A DNA stretch of 64,000 bases, from positions 2,356,001-2,420,000 of the forward strand of contig NZ_MDGQ01000005.1 of the NCBI RefSeq assembly GCF_001747105.1, read 5' to 3'. Below the pieces are notes generated by a model, which was not told the DNA's origin, made no database searches, and saw only the letters and a list, made by a program, of their open reading frames with translations. Each line of letters opens with the position of its first letter. Within the stretch, counting starts at the first letter, position 1. Of this stretch, positions 36,448 to 45,872 are shown piece by piece. The stretch is from Roseivirga misakiensis (lineage in GTDB: Bacteria; Bacteroidota; Bacteroidia; Cytophagales; Cyclobacteriaceae). A program made the translations under genes and the position numbers.

Positions 36448-36915
36448 TTAGAATTTAATACGCTCCATTTCCCGTTTCATATCTTTTTCCTTGATAGAGT
36501 CCCGTTTATCGTGAAGTTTCTTACCTCGGCCTAAAACTATTTCAAGCTTAGCAAAACCTCTGTCAGTGATAAACAGACGGGTTGGTATAATCGATAATCC
36601 TTTTTCTTTCGATTTCTCACTTAACTTACTGATCTCCCTTTTATTTAGCAACAATTTCCGCTCTCGATCACTCTCGTGATTGTAGTGAGACCCTTGTGCG
36701 TATGGAGCAATGTGGAGTTGTTTGACAAAGAGTTCGTCTTTTTTAAAGAAGCAATATGCGTCCTGTAAGTTGACCAAACTCTCACGAATGGATTTAATCT
36801 CGCTACCCAATAGTTGTATCCCAGCTACATATTTGTCTATAAACTCAAATTCGTAGCTAGCTTTTCTATTTTTTATGTTCACGGTTTTGGCAAACCGAGG
36901 TTTATTCTTTGCCAT
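36448..36915 (-). CDS. smpB: SsrA-binding protein SmpB
   Basis: A 155-residue tmRNA-binding protein for rescue of stalled ribosomes. Typical landmarks are YEFEFIDKYVAGIQLLGSEIKS (in part AGIQLLGSEIKSIRE), YNHESDRERKLLL, LGRGKKLHDKRDSIKEKD and the basic C-terminal tail. The tmRNA gene itself is not in this window. Part of a tight minus-strand string with the thioesterase (four bases away) and NlpC/P60 genes. Confidence 0.96.
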   Translation of the reverse strand: MAKNKPRFAKTVNIKNRKASYEFEFIDKYVAGIQLLGSEIKSIRESLVNLQDAYCFFKKDELFVKQLHIAPYAQGSHYNHESDRERKLLLNKREISKLSEKSKEKGLSIIPTRLFITDRGFAKLEIVLGRGKKLHDKRDSIKEKDMKREMERIKF

Positions 36916-36918
36916 CTC

Positions 36919-37311
36919 TTATTCTAAACTAGTGAAAATTTGATTGATCCGTTTTCTGGTCAAAACTTTCTGCCCTGTCTCTCCAACTGCTATGCATCGC
37001 TCCCCAACAGATACTTCAATAGAACAAATCAACTCTTGGTTTAACAAACGCTTCACAGTAGCTTTTACCACTACCCGATCTCCAACAAAAGCAGGGGATT
37101 TATGATCTATGTGAAGCATGGTGCCAACACCTTCTTCATCATCATCGCACATATCCAACACGAACAAGCGACTTGACCATTCCATTTCTCTCGCTAAAAC
37201 AAAGGTGCTACAAACGGAGTGAACCGTTCCCGAATCGAAAGTGGCCAAATGATCATCACTGACTCGAAATTCATGAATTTTTTGATCACCTACTTTGAAC
37301 AACTCCTTCAC
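36919..37311 (-). CDS. Hotdog-fold thioesterase, FlK-like
   Basis: A 130-residue protein of the FlK/YbgC-like hotdog type. SGTVHSVCSTFVLAREMEW corresponds to the helix with the catalytic Thr/Glu, and LHIDHKSPAFVGDRVVVKATV to the strand with the conserved His. It probably hydrolyses an acyl-CoA, substrate unknown; the name does not mean activity on fluoroacetyl-CoA. The start is GTG at 37311, the only option before an in-frame stop. It lies six bases after the coiled-coil gene. Confidence 0.75.
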   Translation of the reverse strand: MKELFKVGDQKIHEFRVSDDHLATFDSGTVHSVCSTFVLAREMEWSSRLFVLDMCDDDEEGVGTMLHIDHKSPAFVGDRVVVKATVKRLLNQELICSIEVSVGERCIAVGETGQKVLTRKRINQIFTSLE

Positions 37312-37317
37312 AATAAA

Positions 37318-37608
37318 TTATGATTTGGGTTGATTTAATTTTAAAATCAGTTTCTCTTTATCTGCCTTACAAGCATTAAGTTCGTTGAATAACTCCTTGT
37401 TCTTTTTTGTTAACCACTGATTTTTTTCATCTATCCTGATCGCCAATTTCTCTTCAGGTCTTAGCTTCTCTTTTTGGGTCAAATCAAACTTGAGTCGTTT
37501 AATTTCAGCGTTCGCGTCAGCCAATTCTCCATTGAGGTGGCCAATTTCGTCTTTCAAGGCGCTGATATACTTCTTAGCGACTACAAGTTTCTGAAAATCG
37601 TTATCCAT
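37318..37608 (-). CDS. Small coiled-coil protein, unknown
   Basis: A 96-residue soluble protein, almost entirely charged and helical, with heptad-like spacing through residues 8-85 (for example ISALKDEIGHLNGELADANAE). No known motif. It begins one base inside the tsaD stop, so it is translationally coupled to tsaD, and it is followed by the thioesterase gene. Confidence 0.65.
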   Translation of the reverse strand: MDNDFQKLVVAKKYISALKDEIGHLNGELADANAEIKRLKFDLTQKEKLRPEEKLAIRIDEKNQWLTKKNKELFNELNACKADKEKLILKLNQPKS

Positions 37609-38621
37609 TAAAATTTCATTCTTGGTAAAGCACTGATAGACTGGTCGACAAACTCTTGTTTTTGGTATTTAAAATGCCCAGCCATGGCGATCATACCCGC
37701 GTTGTCTGTACAATATTCAAAAGCGGGTATATAAACTTGCCAATTTTCCTGAGTGGCTAAATCATTTAGTGCATTTCTCAAACCACTATTCGCTGAAACC
37801 CCTCCGGCAATAGCAATCTGGTCTACTTTGTATTGCCGTGCCGCTTTACGAAGTTTTTGCAAAAGCATACTCACCAAAGTATGCTGAATACTCGCGCACA
37901 AATCGTTCATATTATCTTCAATGAACTTTTCATCCTTTTTCAATTCATCTCGGAGGAAATATAGAATCCCTGTCTTAATGCCACTGAACGAATAACTCAA
38001 TCCAGGCATTTCGGTTTTCGGAAATTCAAATCGCATTGGATTACCCTTTTGGGCCAAACGATCGACCATGGGACCACCTGGATACCCTAAACCCAGCATT
38101 TTTGCAGCCTTGTCGAAGGCTTCACCCACTGCATCATCTTGGGTTTCACCAACTACTTCCATTTCCAAAAAATCTTTAACCAAAACTATTTGAGTATGTC
38201 CTCCACTCACAGTTAGGCATAAAAAGGGAAATTTCGGCTTTGGATCATCTATGAAATGAGCCAAAATATGGGCTTGCATATGATTAACTTCAATCAATGG
38301 TATATCCAGCGCCAAAGCAGTCGCCTTAGCGAACGATGCGCCTACAAGAAGAGCGCCCATCAACCCAGGACCTCGTGTAAAAGCTACTGCTGATAGTTCG
38401 TTTTTGTCAATATTCGCACCCTTCAATGCCTGGTCTACTACTGGCACAATGTTCAGTTGGTGGGCCCTACTGGCCAATTCAGGTACTACTCCTCCATAAT
38501 TTTCATGGACTGATTGCGTTGCGATAATATTATTAAGTACTTTGCCATTAACAGCGATTGCTGCAGATGTTTCGTCGCATGAAGATTCTATGGCCAAGAT
38601 TTTGATATCAGCAGAAGGCAT
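37608..38621 (-). CDS. tsaD: TsaD, tRNA N6-threonylcarbamoyltransferase
   Basis: Transfers the threonylcarbamoyl group to A37 of ANN-decoding tRNAs, with TsaB and TsaE (encoded elsewhere). The 337-residue ASKHA-fold protein has IESSCDET, the metal-binding NHMQAH (His114, His118), the LTVSGGHTQIVL loop, and C-terminal AGGVSANSGLR and CTDNAGMIA. All key residues are intact. Its ATG at 38619-38621 shares the outer base with the TTG start of the divergent tamB gene. Confidence 0.96.
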   Translation of the reverse strand: MPSADIKILAIESSCDETSAAIAVNGKVLNNIIATQSVHENYGGVVPELASRAHQLNIVPVVDQALKGANIDKNELSAVAFTRGPGLMGALLVGASFAKATALALDIPLIEVNHMQAHILAHFIDDPKPKFPFLCLTVSGGHTQIVLVKDFLEMEVVGETQDDAVGEAFDKAAKMLGLGYPGGPMVDRLAQKGNPMRFEFPKTEMPGLSYSFSGIKTGILYFLRDELKKDEKFIEDNMNDLCASIQHTLVSMLLQKLRKAARQYKVDQIAIAGGVSANSGLRNALNDLATQENWQVYIPAFEYCTDNAGMIAMAGHFKYQKQEFVDQSISALPRMKF

Positions 38622-41600
38622 TGAAGGAGAAAATTAAAAGATCGCAAGTTATTAAAAAACGGATTGTTAAATCAATTCTGTGGCTTGTACTGACTCCTTT
38701 TATTTTATTGGGCACAGTCGCACTACTCATACATCTACCCCCTATTCAAAATTATCTTACCGATCGTATTACTACCTATCTGAGCGAAGGCACAGGCTAC
38801 AAAACGGAAATAGATTACATCAACATCAAGTGGTTCAATGCGGTCTCGATTGACGGCACACAAATCTACGACCTAAAGGATGTCAAAATGATTGGAATAG
38901 ACGAGCTGGTGCTTACTTTCAAGCTCAGCGACATCATTGGAAAAACGAATATCGAAACCAAAGATGCGTGGGTCAAAGGTGCCGATGTAAACCTAAGAGA
39001 CCAGACTACCCTAAGACTCAATATAGATGATTGGGTGATTAAGCTGGCAGAATTACTTGCTGGAGAAAGTACTGCAAGTGCGGGATCAGCTGGATCGTTC
39101 AGTATAGATCAAATCACGCTGGTAGATTCCAAATTTAGCATCTCCGATAGTACCAGAGATAGCGTAAAAACTGGCTTTGACTATAACCACTTTCAACTAA
39201 TAGACTTAAATGCCGATTTACTGAACCTGAAAGCAGTCGCGGATACTTTCCAGATAGATGTTAAACGGCTCACGGCAACTGATAGTCTTTCTGGGTTTAA
39301 AATAGACGAACTCCAAACTTTCTTTCGAAACTCGTGGAAAGGCATGGCCTTCTATGAGCTAGACCTAAAAATGGGTAAGTCTAGGATTACAAACGAGGTC
39401 GTCTTCAATCACGATCGGCCGGGGCTCATGGGTTACTTTGTGGACAGTGTGTATATAGAGGCCAACTTTGAGGGCACAGTCATTCATAGTGACGAGCTTA
39501 GTTATTTCGCGCCAGAGCTAAAAGAATACAACGAATCCGTAGAGATAGATGGCTTTTTTGAAGGCGAAGTTCGAGATTTCTTCTCCGACGAATTCAAGTT
39601 AAAATTTGGTGACGGCACCGAGTTGGCAGGAGAAATGCAGATTGAAGGTTTACCTGATGTAAATAACTCCGGTTTCGATATTTTCTTGAATAATTCCACA
39701 CTAGTAGCTAAAGATTTAGAAAAATATATCGGTAAACGCGCCTTCGAGATCACGGACAAACTAGGTAAGGTGAGACTTAACGGAAGCTTTAATGGATTCA
39801 TCAGCGATTTTGTAGCCGAAGGAACGTTCGATACTGATATAGGTAGTTTTACCTCAGATACACGAATCACATCGGAGTCTGATGAGCTTCCGACATATAA
39901 TGGTAGACTAGAAACTGAAAACTTTGATCTAGGCATTTTTACTGGCGACCCCACTTTCCAAAAAGTCAATATGAATGGAGAAATTGAAGGTGCTGGTTTC
40001 ACACTAGAAGACGCAAATTTTACACTAGGTGCCGATATTCCAAGTATAGGGATTTACGGATATGACTATCAAAACATCGTAATTGATAGCGGAGCATTTG
40101 CACAGTCATTTTTCTCTGGAGATTTAGATGTTTCAGACCCAAATTTGACCTTGGTCGCTAAAGGGTCTATTGACCTTAGAGACAATAAAAAGATATTTAA
40201 TGTAACTGGTCAGCTAGACACCGCACAATTAAAGACACTCAACTTAACAGAAGAAAACATCACGCTAGCGAGTAATTTTTCGCTTGATTTGAGCGGCATA
40301 AAACTAGATAGCATCATCGGAAGCATCTACCTCAATGATACTTACTTGAAGTATGAGGAAAATGATATTGTTTTCGATTCGCTCTTATTCAGCTCGCAGA
40401 GAAATGATACTGAAAGGGACGTAAGGTTTATTTCAGATCAATTCAATGCGGCATTCATCGGAGAATTTGAATTCACCACACTCCTATCCGAACTCGAAAA
40501 CATCAACGAACAGTATAAACTTGTTTTTTCCAGCCGTAGAGATGCGGCCATTGCTTTTGCCGAAAAAAATAAGGCCTCAGCATCCAATTTTAATATCCGC
40601 TACGACATCTCTTTAGACAATATTAGCCCAGTATTACAGCTTTTTGACACCTCCATTTATGTTTCGAGAAATGCTTTGATCCAAGGACGCTTTACAAATG
40701 ATTTGATTGAAAACTTTACCTTAAATGCTGAAGCTGACTCGGTAAAATGGGCCAACATCAGATTTTTTAGCAATAGCATTAACATAAATTCCAACAACCT
40801 CAAGGATCTCAACAATGTATTGACACTAGGGCAAATCCAGTCAAAACAACAACAGTATGCAAACACTGCTGAAACAGAAGAACTTGATTTGATTGCGATA
40901 TGGGATGGCCAAAAAATCAATATTGAACAAAAAATCCAGCAAGAAAGCAGTGGCAACAGTACAGACATAAAAGCGCAAGTTGATTTCTACAAGGATAGCA
41001 CCATTCTTTCTTTCCAAGAAGCGCAACTGGTCGCCCTAAATGAAGAGTGGAATATCTCCGATAATAATCGAATCCTTTTTGGCGAACGCCGTATCGATAT
41101 AAAAGACCTGAGCATAACGAATAAGGACCAATCTATCAGTTTTGATGGTGCGGTTGCTGTTACAAAAGACTCTGCAAAAACACTTGGCATAGAGTTTAAG
41201 GACGTCTCAGTCGCTAATTTGAACACACTTACTACTAAGAGTTACACAGGCAGCCTGAACGGAAAACTTCAGGCTCAAAACCTCTACTTCAACCCGCTGT
41301 TATTTGGTGAAATAGAAGTTTCAGAATTGAAAGTCAACAACTTCTTGGTCGGTGACTTAGAGGGAAGTCTTGAATGGAATGATCTCAATAAAAAGTTTGA
41401 TGTTAATTTCGATGTAGACAGAAACGAAGTAAGAATTATTAATCTTGAAGGTGATTTCTTTCCTTCTAGGGCTACCGATCAACTTGACTTACGTTTGACG
41501 CTTAATAATGCAAACCTGAGAATTGCAGAACCCTTCATAGAGGATTATGTCAGTAACATTGGTGGTTTCATGTCTGGAGATTACGCGGTTAGTGGTAACT

Positions 41601-43174
41601 TTTCCGCGCCTGTTATGAAAGGCGAAGGATTTCTTGAACAAGGAGAATTAAAAGTGAACTACCTAAACACTGACTACAAATTCAACGGATTAGTAGAGTT
41701 TCAAAAAGACCTCATTTTATTATCAAATATTGCTCTTAAAGATGCTGAAAATCATGATGCTAGTTTTAATGGAACGATCACGCATGATGCCTTCAAAAAC
41801 TTTGTCTTGGACATGTCGGGAGACCTCTCCCAATTTCAAGTACTCAATACACCTCCTAATTTAAGTGAACCTTATTATGGAACTGCCTATGGAACGGGTA
41901 CCATAAACCTCAATGGTGAAGCATCTAATTTAACAATCGAAGCCAACGTCCGGACGGATGAAAACACAAGACTAATTATCCCTATCAGCGAGGGAACTGA
42001 CTTTACAGATAATCCGGAATACATCACCTTCATTAACAGGAGCGACACTACAAAAACGATCGCTGTAGAAGCAGGAGAAGATGAGGTCAATAAAATTAAA
42101 ATTGAGGGATTAAAACTAGACCTTGACATTAACGTGACCCCAGATGCGTATGTCGAAATTATCATCGACCCTAAGTCTGGTGACATTCTAAGAGGGAGAA
42201 GCAATGGTCAACTGCGGTTAAAAATTGACACCCAAGGAGATTTTGAAATGACGGGTGGGCTAGACATTGTAGAAGGCGGTTATAACTTCTCCTTATACAA
42301 CGTTATTACTAAAGAGTTTGATATTGAGCGACCAAGTACCATTACCTGGTTCGGAGATCCGTATTCGGCCATTATGGATATTAAAGCCTCTTACTCACAA
42401 AACACTTCTCTACAGCCAATATTAGAGCAAACTGGTGCTGCCGTTGAAAATGCAAATGGAGGTGCCGCTGTAAATAGGCGTTTTCCTACGAAAGTACTGC
42501 TGGGATTACAAGGGCCAATGCTTTCACCCAATTTCAATTTTGATATCGATTTAAGTTCAGTACAAGGCCCAGAAAATCAAGTGGCCATCAACGCTTTCCA
42601 GAACATTATACAAAGTGATGAACAAGAACTCAATCGGCAGGTACTAAGCTTAATCGTTTTAAACCGGTTCTCAGATCAAGGCGGTTTGACTATCGGCGGG
42701 AATACGCCTACTCAAAACGTGAGTCAGTTTTTATCGAATCAGTTTAGCCAGCTAATTGCTCAACTGGACGACAATTTAGAAGTCGACCTAGACCTTGATT
42801 TACAAGAATGGGATACGGAGGCATTTAACACCTTCCGATTAAGACTCTCATATACTTTCCTAGATGGAAGACTCAGAATAACAAGAGAGGGCGGCTTAGT
42901 CGGACTCGCTGATGTAAATAGTATTGCCGGCGATCTTACCGCAGAATATTTACTGACGGCAGATGGTCGCTACAGAGTTAAGGTTTACTCAAGAAATAAT
43001 TATGATCTTATTAATGTTGTTTCTAACTCAACAACTACTACTACTGGAGCTAGCATAACACAAACAACAAGCTTCAATAATTTACGAGAGTTCTTTTCAG
43101 GGGTAAATCGCAATCGAAAGAAAAGAAAGGATAAGAAGAAAAAGGAAGAAGATAATGATCCTGGGCTGAACTAA
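38621..43174 (+). CDS. tamB: TamB/AsmA-like translocation and envelope lipid-transport protein
   Basis: A 1517-residue inner-membrane-anchored protein. One TM at about 17-38 is followed by a very long periplasmic beta-rich region and the C-terminal DUF490/TamB domain (about 1050-1480), with DAYVEIIIDPKSGDILRGRSNG shortened here to IIDPKSGDILRGRSNG and GGYNFSLYNVITKEFDIE. TamB proteins form bridges for lipids or outer-membrane protein assembly. The tail is Lys-rich (RNRKKRKDKKKKEED). The only start before the TM is TTG at 38621; no in-frame ATG exists near it. TamA is not adjacent. Confidence 0.88.
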   Translation: MKEKIKRSQVIKKRIVKSILWLVLTPFILLGTVALLIHLPPIQNYLTDRITTYLSEGTGYKTEIDYINIKWFNAVSIDGTQIYDLKDVKMIGIDELVLTFKLSDIIGKTNIETKDAWVKGADVNLRDQTTLRLNIDDWVIKLAELLAGESTASAGSAGSFSIDQITLVDSKFSISDSTRDSVKTGFDYNHFQLIDLNADLLNLKAVADTFQIDVKRLTATDSLSGFKIDELQTFFRNSWKGMAFYELDLKMGKSRITNEVVFNHDRPGLMGYFVDSVYIEANFEGTVIHSDELSYFAPELKEYNESVEIDGFFEGEVRDFFSDEFKLKFGDGTELAGEMQIEGLPDVNNSGFDIFLNNSTLVAKDLEKYIGKRAFEITDKLGKVRLNGSFNGFISDFVAEGTFDTDIGSFTSDTRITSESDELPTYNGRLETENFDLGIFTGDPTFQKVNMNGEIEGAGFTLEDANFTLGADIPSIGIYGYDYQNIVIDSGAFAQSFFSGDLDVSDPNLTLVAKGSIDLRDNKKIFNVTGQLDTAQLKTLNLTEENITLASNFSLDLSGIKLDSIIGSIYLNDTYLKYEENDIVFDSLLFSSQRNDTERDVRFISDQFNAAFIGEFEFTTLLSELENINEQYKLVFSSRRDAAIAFAEKNKASASNFNIRYDISLDNISPVLQLFDTSIYVSRNALIQGRFTNDLIENFTLNAEADSVKWANIRFFSNSININSNNLKDLNNVLTLGQIQSKQQQYANTAETEELDLIAIWDGQKINIEQKIQQESSGNSTDIKAQVDFYKDSTILSFQEAQLVALNEEWNISDNNRILFGERRIDIKDLSITNKDQSISFDGAVAVTKDSAKTLGIEFKDVSVANLNTLTTKSYTGSLNGKLQAQNLYFNPLLFGEIEVSELKVNNFLVGDLEGSLEWNDLNKKFDVNFDVDRNEVRIINLEGDFFPSRATDQLDLRLTLNNANLRIAEPFIEDYVSNIGGFMSGDYAVSGNFSAPVMKGEGFLEQGELKVNYLNTDYKFNGLVEFQKDLILLSNIALKDAENHDASFNGTITHDAFKNFVLDMSGDLSQFQVLNTPPNLSEPYYGTAYGTGTINLNGEASNLTIEANVRTDENTRLIIPISEGTDFTDNPEYITFINRSDTTKTIAVEAGEDEVNKIKIEGLKLDLDINVTPDAYVEIIIDPKSGDILRGRSNGQLRLKIDTQGDFEMTGGLDIVEGGYNFSLYNVITKEFDIERPSTITWFGDPYSAIMDIKASYSQNTSLQPILEQTGAAVENANGGAAVNRRFPTKVLLGLQGPMLSPNFNFDIDLSSVQGPENQVAINAFQNIIQSDEQELNRQVLSLIVLNRFSDQGGLTIGGNTPTQNVSQFLSNQFSQLIAQLDDNLEVDLDLDLQEWDTEAFNTFRLRLSYTFLDGRLRITREGGLVGLADVNSIAGDLTAEYLLTADGRYRVKVYSRNNYDLINVVSNSTTTTTGASITQTTSFNNLREFFSGVNRNRKKRKDKKKKEEDNDPGLN

Positions 43175-43216
43175 TTCTTATTTGAAGAGTTACTTGATTG
43201 ATCATAAAAATAAGCC

Positions 43217-44518
43217 ATGTCTCAAGTCAACATCTTCTGGTTCAGAAGGGATTTACGCTTCATCGATAACACAGCACTCAGTTACGCTTTAAAGGAAAAC
43301 AGCCCGGTCCTGCCCATCTTTATTTTCGATAGAGAGATACTCGATAAATTAGAGGATAAGTCAGACGCACGAGTAGAATTTATTCAGCGTACTATCCTAC
43401 AAATGAATGAAAAGCTTCAAGCTAAGGGAAGTGGTATCAAAACATTTTATGGCCAACCTGAAGAAGTCTTCAAAACACTCACATCAACGCATAAAATCGA
43501 TGCTGTATTCACCAACAGAGATTATGAACCCTATGCTACCTCCCGTGACAGGGCCGTTGAGGAGTATCTGAAGGAAAATGGAATAGGCTTTTACACATTC
43601 AAAGACCATGTGATTTACGAAAAAGAAGAAATCGTTTCTGGCTCGGGTACATTCTACAAAGTCTTTACACCTTATAGCCGTGCATGGAAAGCTAAGTACA
43701 CAGAACACCCTCCACATATTCATGGCGATAGCCTTACCAATGACAACTGGTTTAAGGTAGAAAAACTTGATGTCCACAGTCTAAAAAGTATGGGATTTGA
43801 ATCATCGCCGATCCAGATTCCAGAAAAAGAGTTGGATACAGATTTGGTGAAAAAGTATACGGAAAAGCGAAACTTTCCTTCACTAAACGCCACTTCAAGG
43901 CTAGGCATCCATTTAAGATTTGGAACTATAAGCATTCGTCAACTTGCCAAAGAGGCAGCGCGACTAAATTCGACTTTTCTGAATGAATTGATCTGGCGAG
44001 ATTTTTATGCCATGATTTTGGCAAACAATCCACAAATCGTAGATAATGCTTTTAAAGCTCAGTACGATCAAATTCCTTGGCGAAAGGATGAAGAAGGTTT
44101 TAAACTTTGGTGCGAAGGTAAAACTGGTTATCCGATTGTCGATGCTGGTATGAGACAATTGAATAACACAGGGTTCATGCACAATCGAGTACGGATGATC
44201 GTGGCTAGTTTTTTAACAAAACACTTACTGATCGATTGGCGATGGGGTGAAGCCTATTTTGCCAAGAAACTCTTAGATTTTGACCTGGCTTCCAACAATG
44301 GAGGCTGGCAATGGGCCGCAGGAACAGGAACCGATGCACAACCTTATTTCAGGGTTTTTAACCCAGAATCTCAGACTGAAAAGTTCGATAAGGACCTCAA
44401 ATACATAAAAAAATGGGTGCCTGAATTTGGGACTAAAGACTACCCTGAACCAATAGTAGAGCACAAATTTGCTAGACTAAGAGCAATAGACACCTATAAA
44501 ACAGCATTAGGAAAGTAG
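43217..44518 (+). CDS. phrB: Deoxyribodipyrimidine photolyase (cryptochrome/photolyase family)
   Basis: A 433-residue FAD enzyme that repairs cyclobutane pyrimidine dimers with blue light. N-terminal antenna domain begins VNIFWFRRDLRFIDN. The C-terminal FAD domain has TSRLGIHLRFGTIS, LNELIWRDFY, TGYPIVDAGMRQL, MHNRVRMIVASFLTKHLLIDWR and WAAGTGTDAQPYFRVFNP, the class I pattern with Trp residues of the electron chain. It lies 42 bases after tamB on the same strand and may be partly read from it. Confidence 0.95.
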   Translation: MSQVNIFWFRRDLRFIDNTALSYALKENSPVLPIFIFDREILDKLEDKSDARVEFIQRTILQMNEKLQAKGSGIKTFYGQPEEVFKTLTSTHKIDAVFTNRDYEPYATSRDRAVEEYLKENGIGFYTFKDHVIYEKEEIVSGSGTFYKVFTPYSRAWKAKYTEHPPHIHGDSLTNDNWFKVEKLDVHSLKSMGFESSPIQIPEKELDTDLVKKYTEKRNFPSLNATSRLGIHLRFGTISIRQLAKEAARLNSTFLNELIWRDFYAMILANNPQIVDNAFKAQYDQIPWRKDEEGFKLWCEGKTGYPIVDAGMRQLNNTGFMHNRVRMIVASFLTKHLLIDWRWGEAYFAKKLLDFDLASNNGGWQWAAGTGTDAQPYFRVFNPESQTEKFDKDLKYIKKWVPEFGTKDYPEPIVEHKFARLRAIDTYKTALGK

Positions 44519-44535
44519 ATTAATTAACTTTCGGC

Positions 44536-45414
44536 ATGCGTGCTGCATTACTCGCTTTATTCTTACTGTTTAGTCAGTCCTTTACCGTTTTTGGCCAGCA
44601 AGTGGCTGATGAAAAGGATGAAAAGCTGAACAAGATACTGCTTTATGGAGGCATTGGATACGGTACAACTATGCTGGCATTAAGCCAAGCTTGGTACAAA
44701 GAGCAAGGTCTAGAAAAGTTTAAATTCTTCAATGATAACGACGAATGGCTTCAAGTTGATAAGGTTGGGCACACCTACTCTACTTACAATCTATCCCGGA
44801 TTAATTATGAACTCCTAAAGAAGACCAAGCTAAGTGATCGCAAGGCTGTTTTTTGGTCAAGTGCCGTCAGTAGTCTTTTACTTTTGCCGGTAGAAATTTT
44901 AGATGGCTTCTCACCTGATTTTGGATTTTCTTATGGTGATATCATAGCCAATACAGCTGGATCAGGTCTTTTTTTAGGCCAACAGCTTTTATGGAACGAA
45001 CAAAGAATTAAACTGAAATGGAGTTTTCACCAAACAAGCTTGGCACCGTTAAGGCCAAACCTACTAGGCGATGGCCTCGCCGAGGAATTACTTAAAGATT
45101 ATAATGGACAAACCTACTGGTTGTCGGTCGATGTTCACGCTTTTGCAAAAGAAAGCAAGTTCCCAAAATGGTTAAATCTTGCCTTTGGCTATGGTGGACA
45201 GGACATGGTACGCGCCAGAGATAGTCAAAACTTAGCCGCAGGCTTCAATAATTTTAGGCAGTATTACTTCGGCATAGACTTCGACCTATCCTATATTCAA
45301 ACAGATAAAAAATGGCTAAAGGTATTGCTTTTCATCGGAGATATGATTCGGCTACCCGCTCCCGCCATCGAGTTAAGTCAAGGCAAGTTCAAAGGACACC
45401 TGCTCTATTATTAG
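44536..45414 (+). CDS. DUF2279 family exported protein
   Basis: A 292-residue protein with a signal peptide (about 1-20, ending VFGQ). WLQVDKVGHTYSTYNLSR, then WSSAVSSLLLLPVEILDGFS and DIIANTAGSGLFLGQ match DUF2279 (YfiM-like), a Bacteroidota/Proteobacteria envelope family of unknown function. The C-terminal half looks beta-rich. It begins 17 bases after the photolyase stop, so probably the same transcript. Confidence 0.8.
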   Translation: MRAALLALFLLFSQSFTVFGQQVADEKDEKLNKILLYGGIGYGTTMLALSQAWYKEQGLEKFKFFNDNDEWLQVDKVGHTYSTYNLSRINYELLKKTKLSDRKAVFWSSAVSSLLLLPVEILDGFSPDFGFSYGDIIANTAGSGLFLGQQLLWNEQRIKLKWSFHQTSLAPLRPNLLGDGLAEELLKDYNGQTYWLSVDVHAFAKESKFPKWLNLAFGYGGQDMVRARDSQNLAAGFNNFRQYYFGIDFDLSYIQTDKKWLKVLLFIGDMIRLPAPAIELSQGKFKGHLLYY

Positions 45415-45465
45415 CCTTTGACCTTTGAAACTCGTCACTTTTACCCTTCAATCCATACTTACCAT

Positions 45466-45473
45466 TATCTTTG
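45466..45473 (+). promoter_or_regulatory. -7 promoter element of rnpB
   Basis: TATCTTTG matches TAnnTTTG. The expected start, about seven bases on, coincides with the 5' end of the RNase P RNA deduced from its P1 helix (45481). No good -33 box is seen. Confidence 0.55.
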
Positions 45474-45479
45474 CGCCAA

Positions 45480-45801
45480 TATAAGTGGTCTTATCGCCCC
45501 AATCTGATTATTCAGGCCTTGGGGAGGAAAGTCCGGGCACCAAAGGGAAGCATAGCGGCTAACGGCCGCCTCTCGATTTCGATCGAGACGGACCAGTGCA
45601 ACAGAAAGAATGTACAGGTTAAGCTGTAGTGAAATCAGGTAAACTCTATGCGGTGAAATGCCACATAAGCCTGCGATTGAGAGTTCCCGCTCGATGTAGG
45701 TGGGTAGGCAGATAGACCTCATTAGCAATGATGAGGCTAGATAAATGATAAGAACGCTCCGACTTGTCGGGGTAAGACAGAACCCGGCTTATAAGCTTAT
45801 A
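45480..45801 (+). ncRNA. rnpB: RNase P RNA, bacterial class A
   Basis: The catalytic RNA that removes tRNA 5' leaders. Conserved parts are GGAGGAAAGTCCGGGCACC near the 5' end, ACAGAAAGAATG, GGTAAACTCTATG with GGTGAAATGCCAC, and the 3' AGACAGAACCCGGCTTAT. The ends are set by P1: ATAAG at 45481-45485 pairs with CTTAT at 45796-45800. A short T-run follows directly, and a stronger hairpin lies further on. Confidence 0.95.
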
Positions 45802-45807
45802 TTTTTT

Positions 45808-45850
45808 AAAGGTCGTGGCAAACTATTTGTATAGTATGTCACGACCTTTT
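45808..45850 (+). terminator. Hairpin terminator between rnpB and the response regulator
   Basis: AAAGGTCGTG and CACGACCTTT form a ten-pair stem with a loop of about 22 bases, followed by TT. It most likely terminates rnpB. The regulator start at 45873 is just behind it. Confidence 0.65.
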
Positions 45851-45872
45851 AATATTGATTAAAATTCAAATC

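Noticed and set aside
39502-40002. 166-codon minus-strand frame inside tamB
   Set aside because: Ser/Pro/Leu-rich shadow of the tamB coding strand; no start context or family signal.
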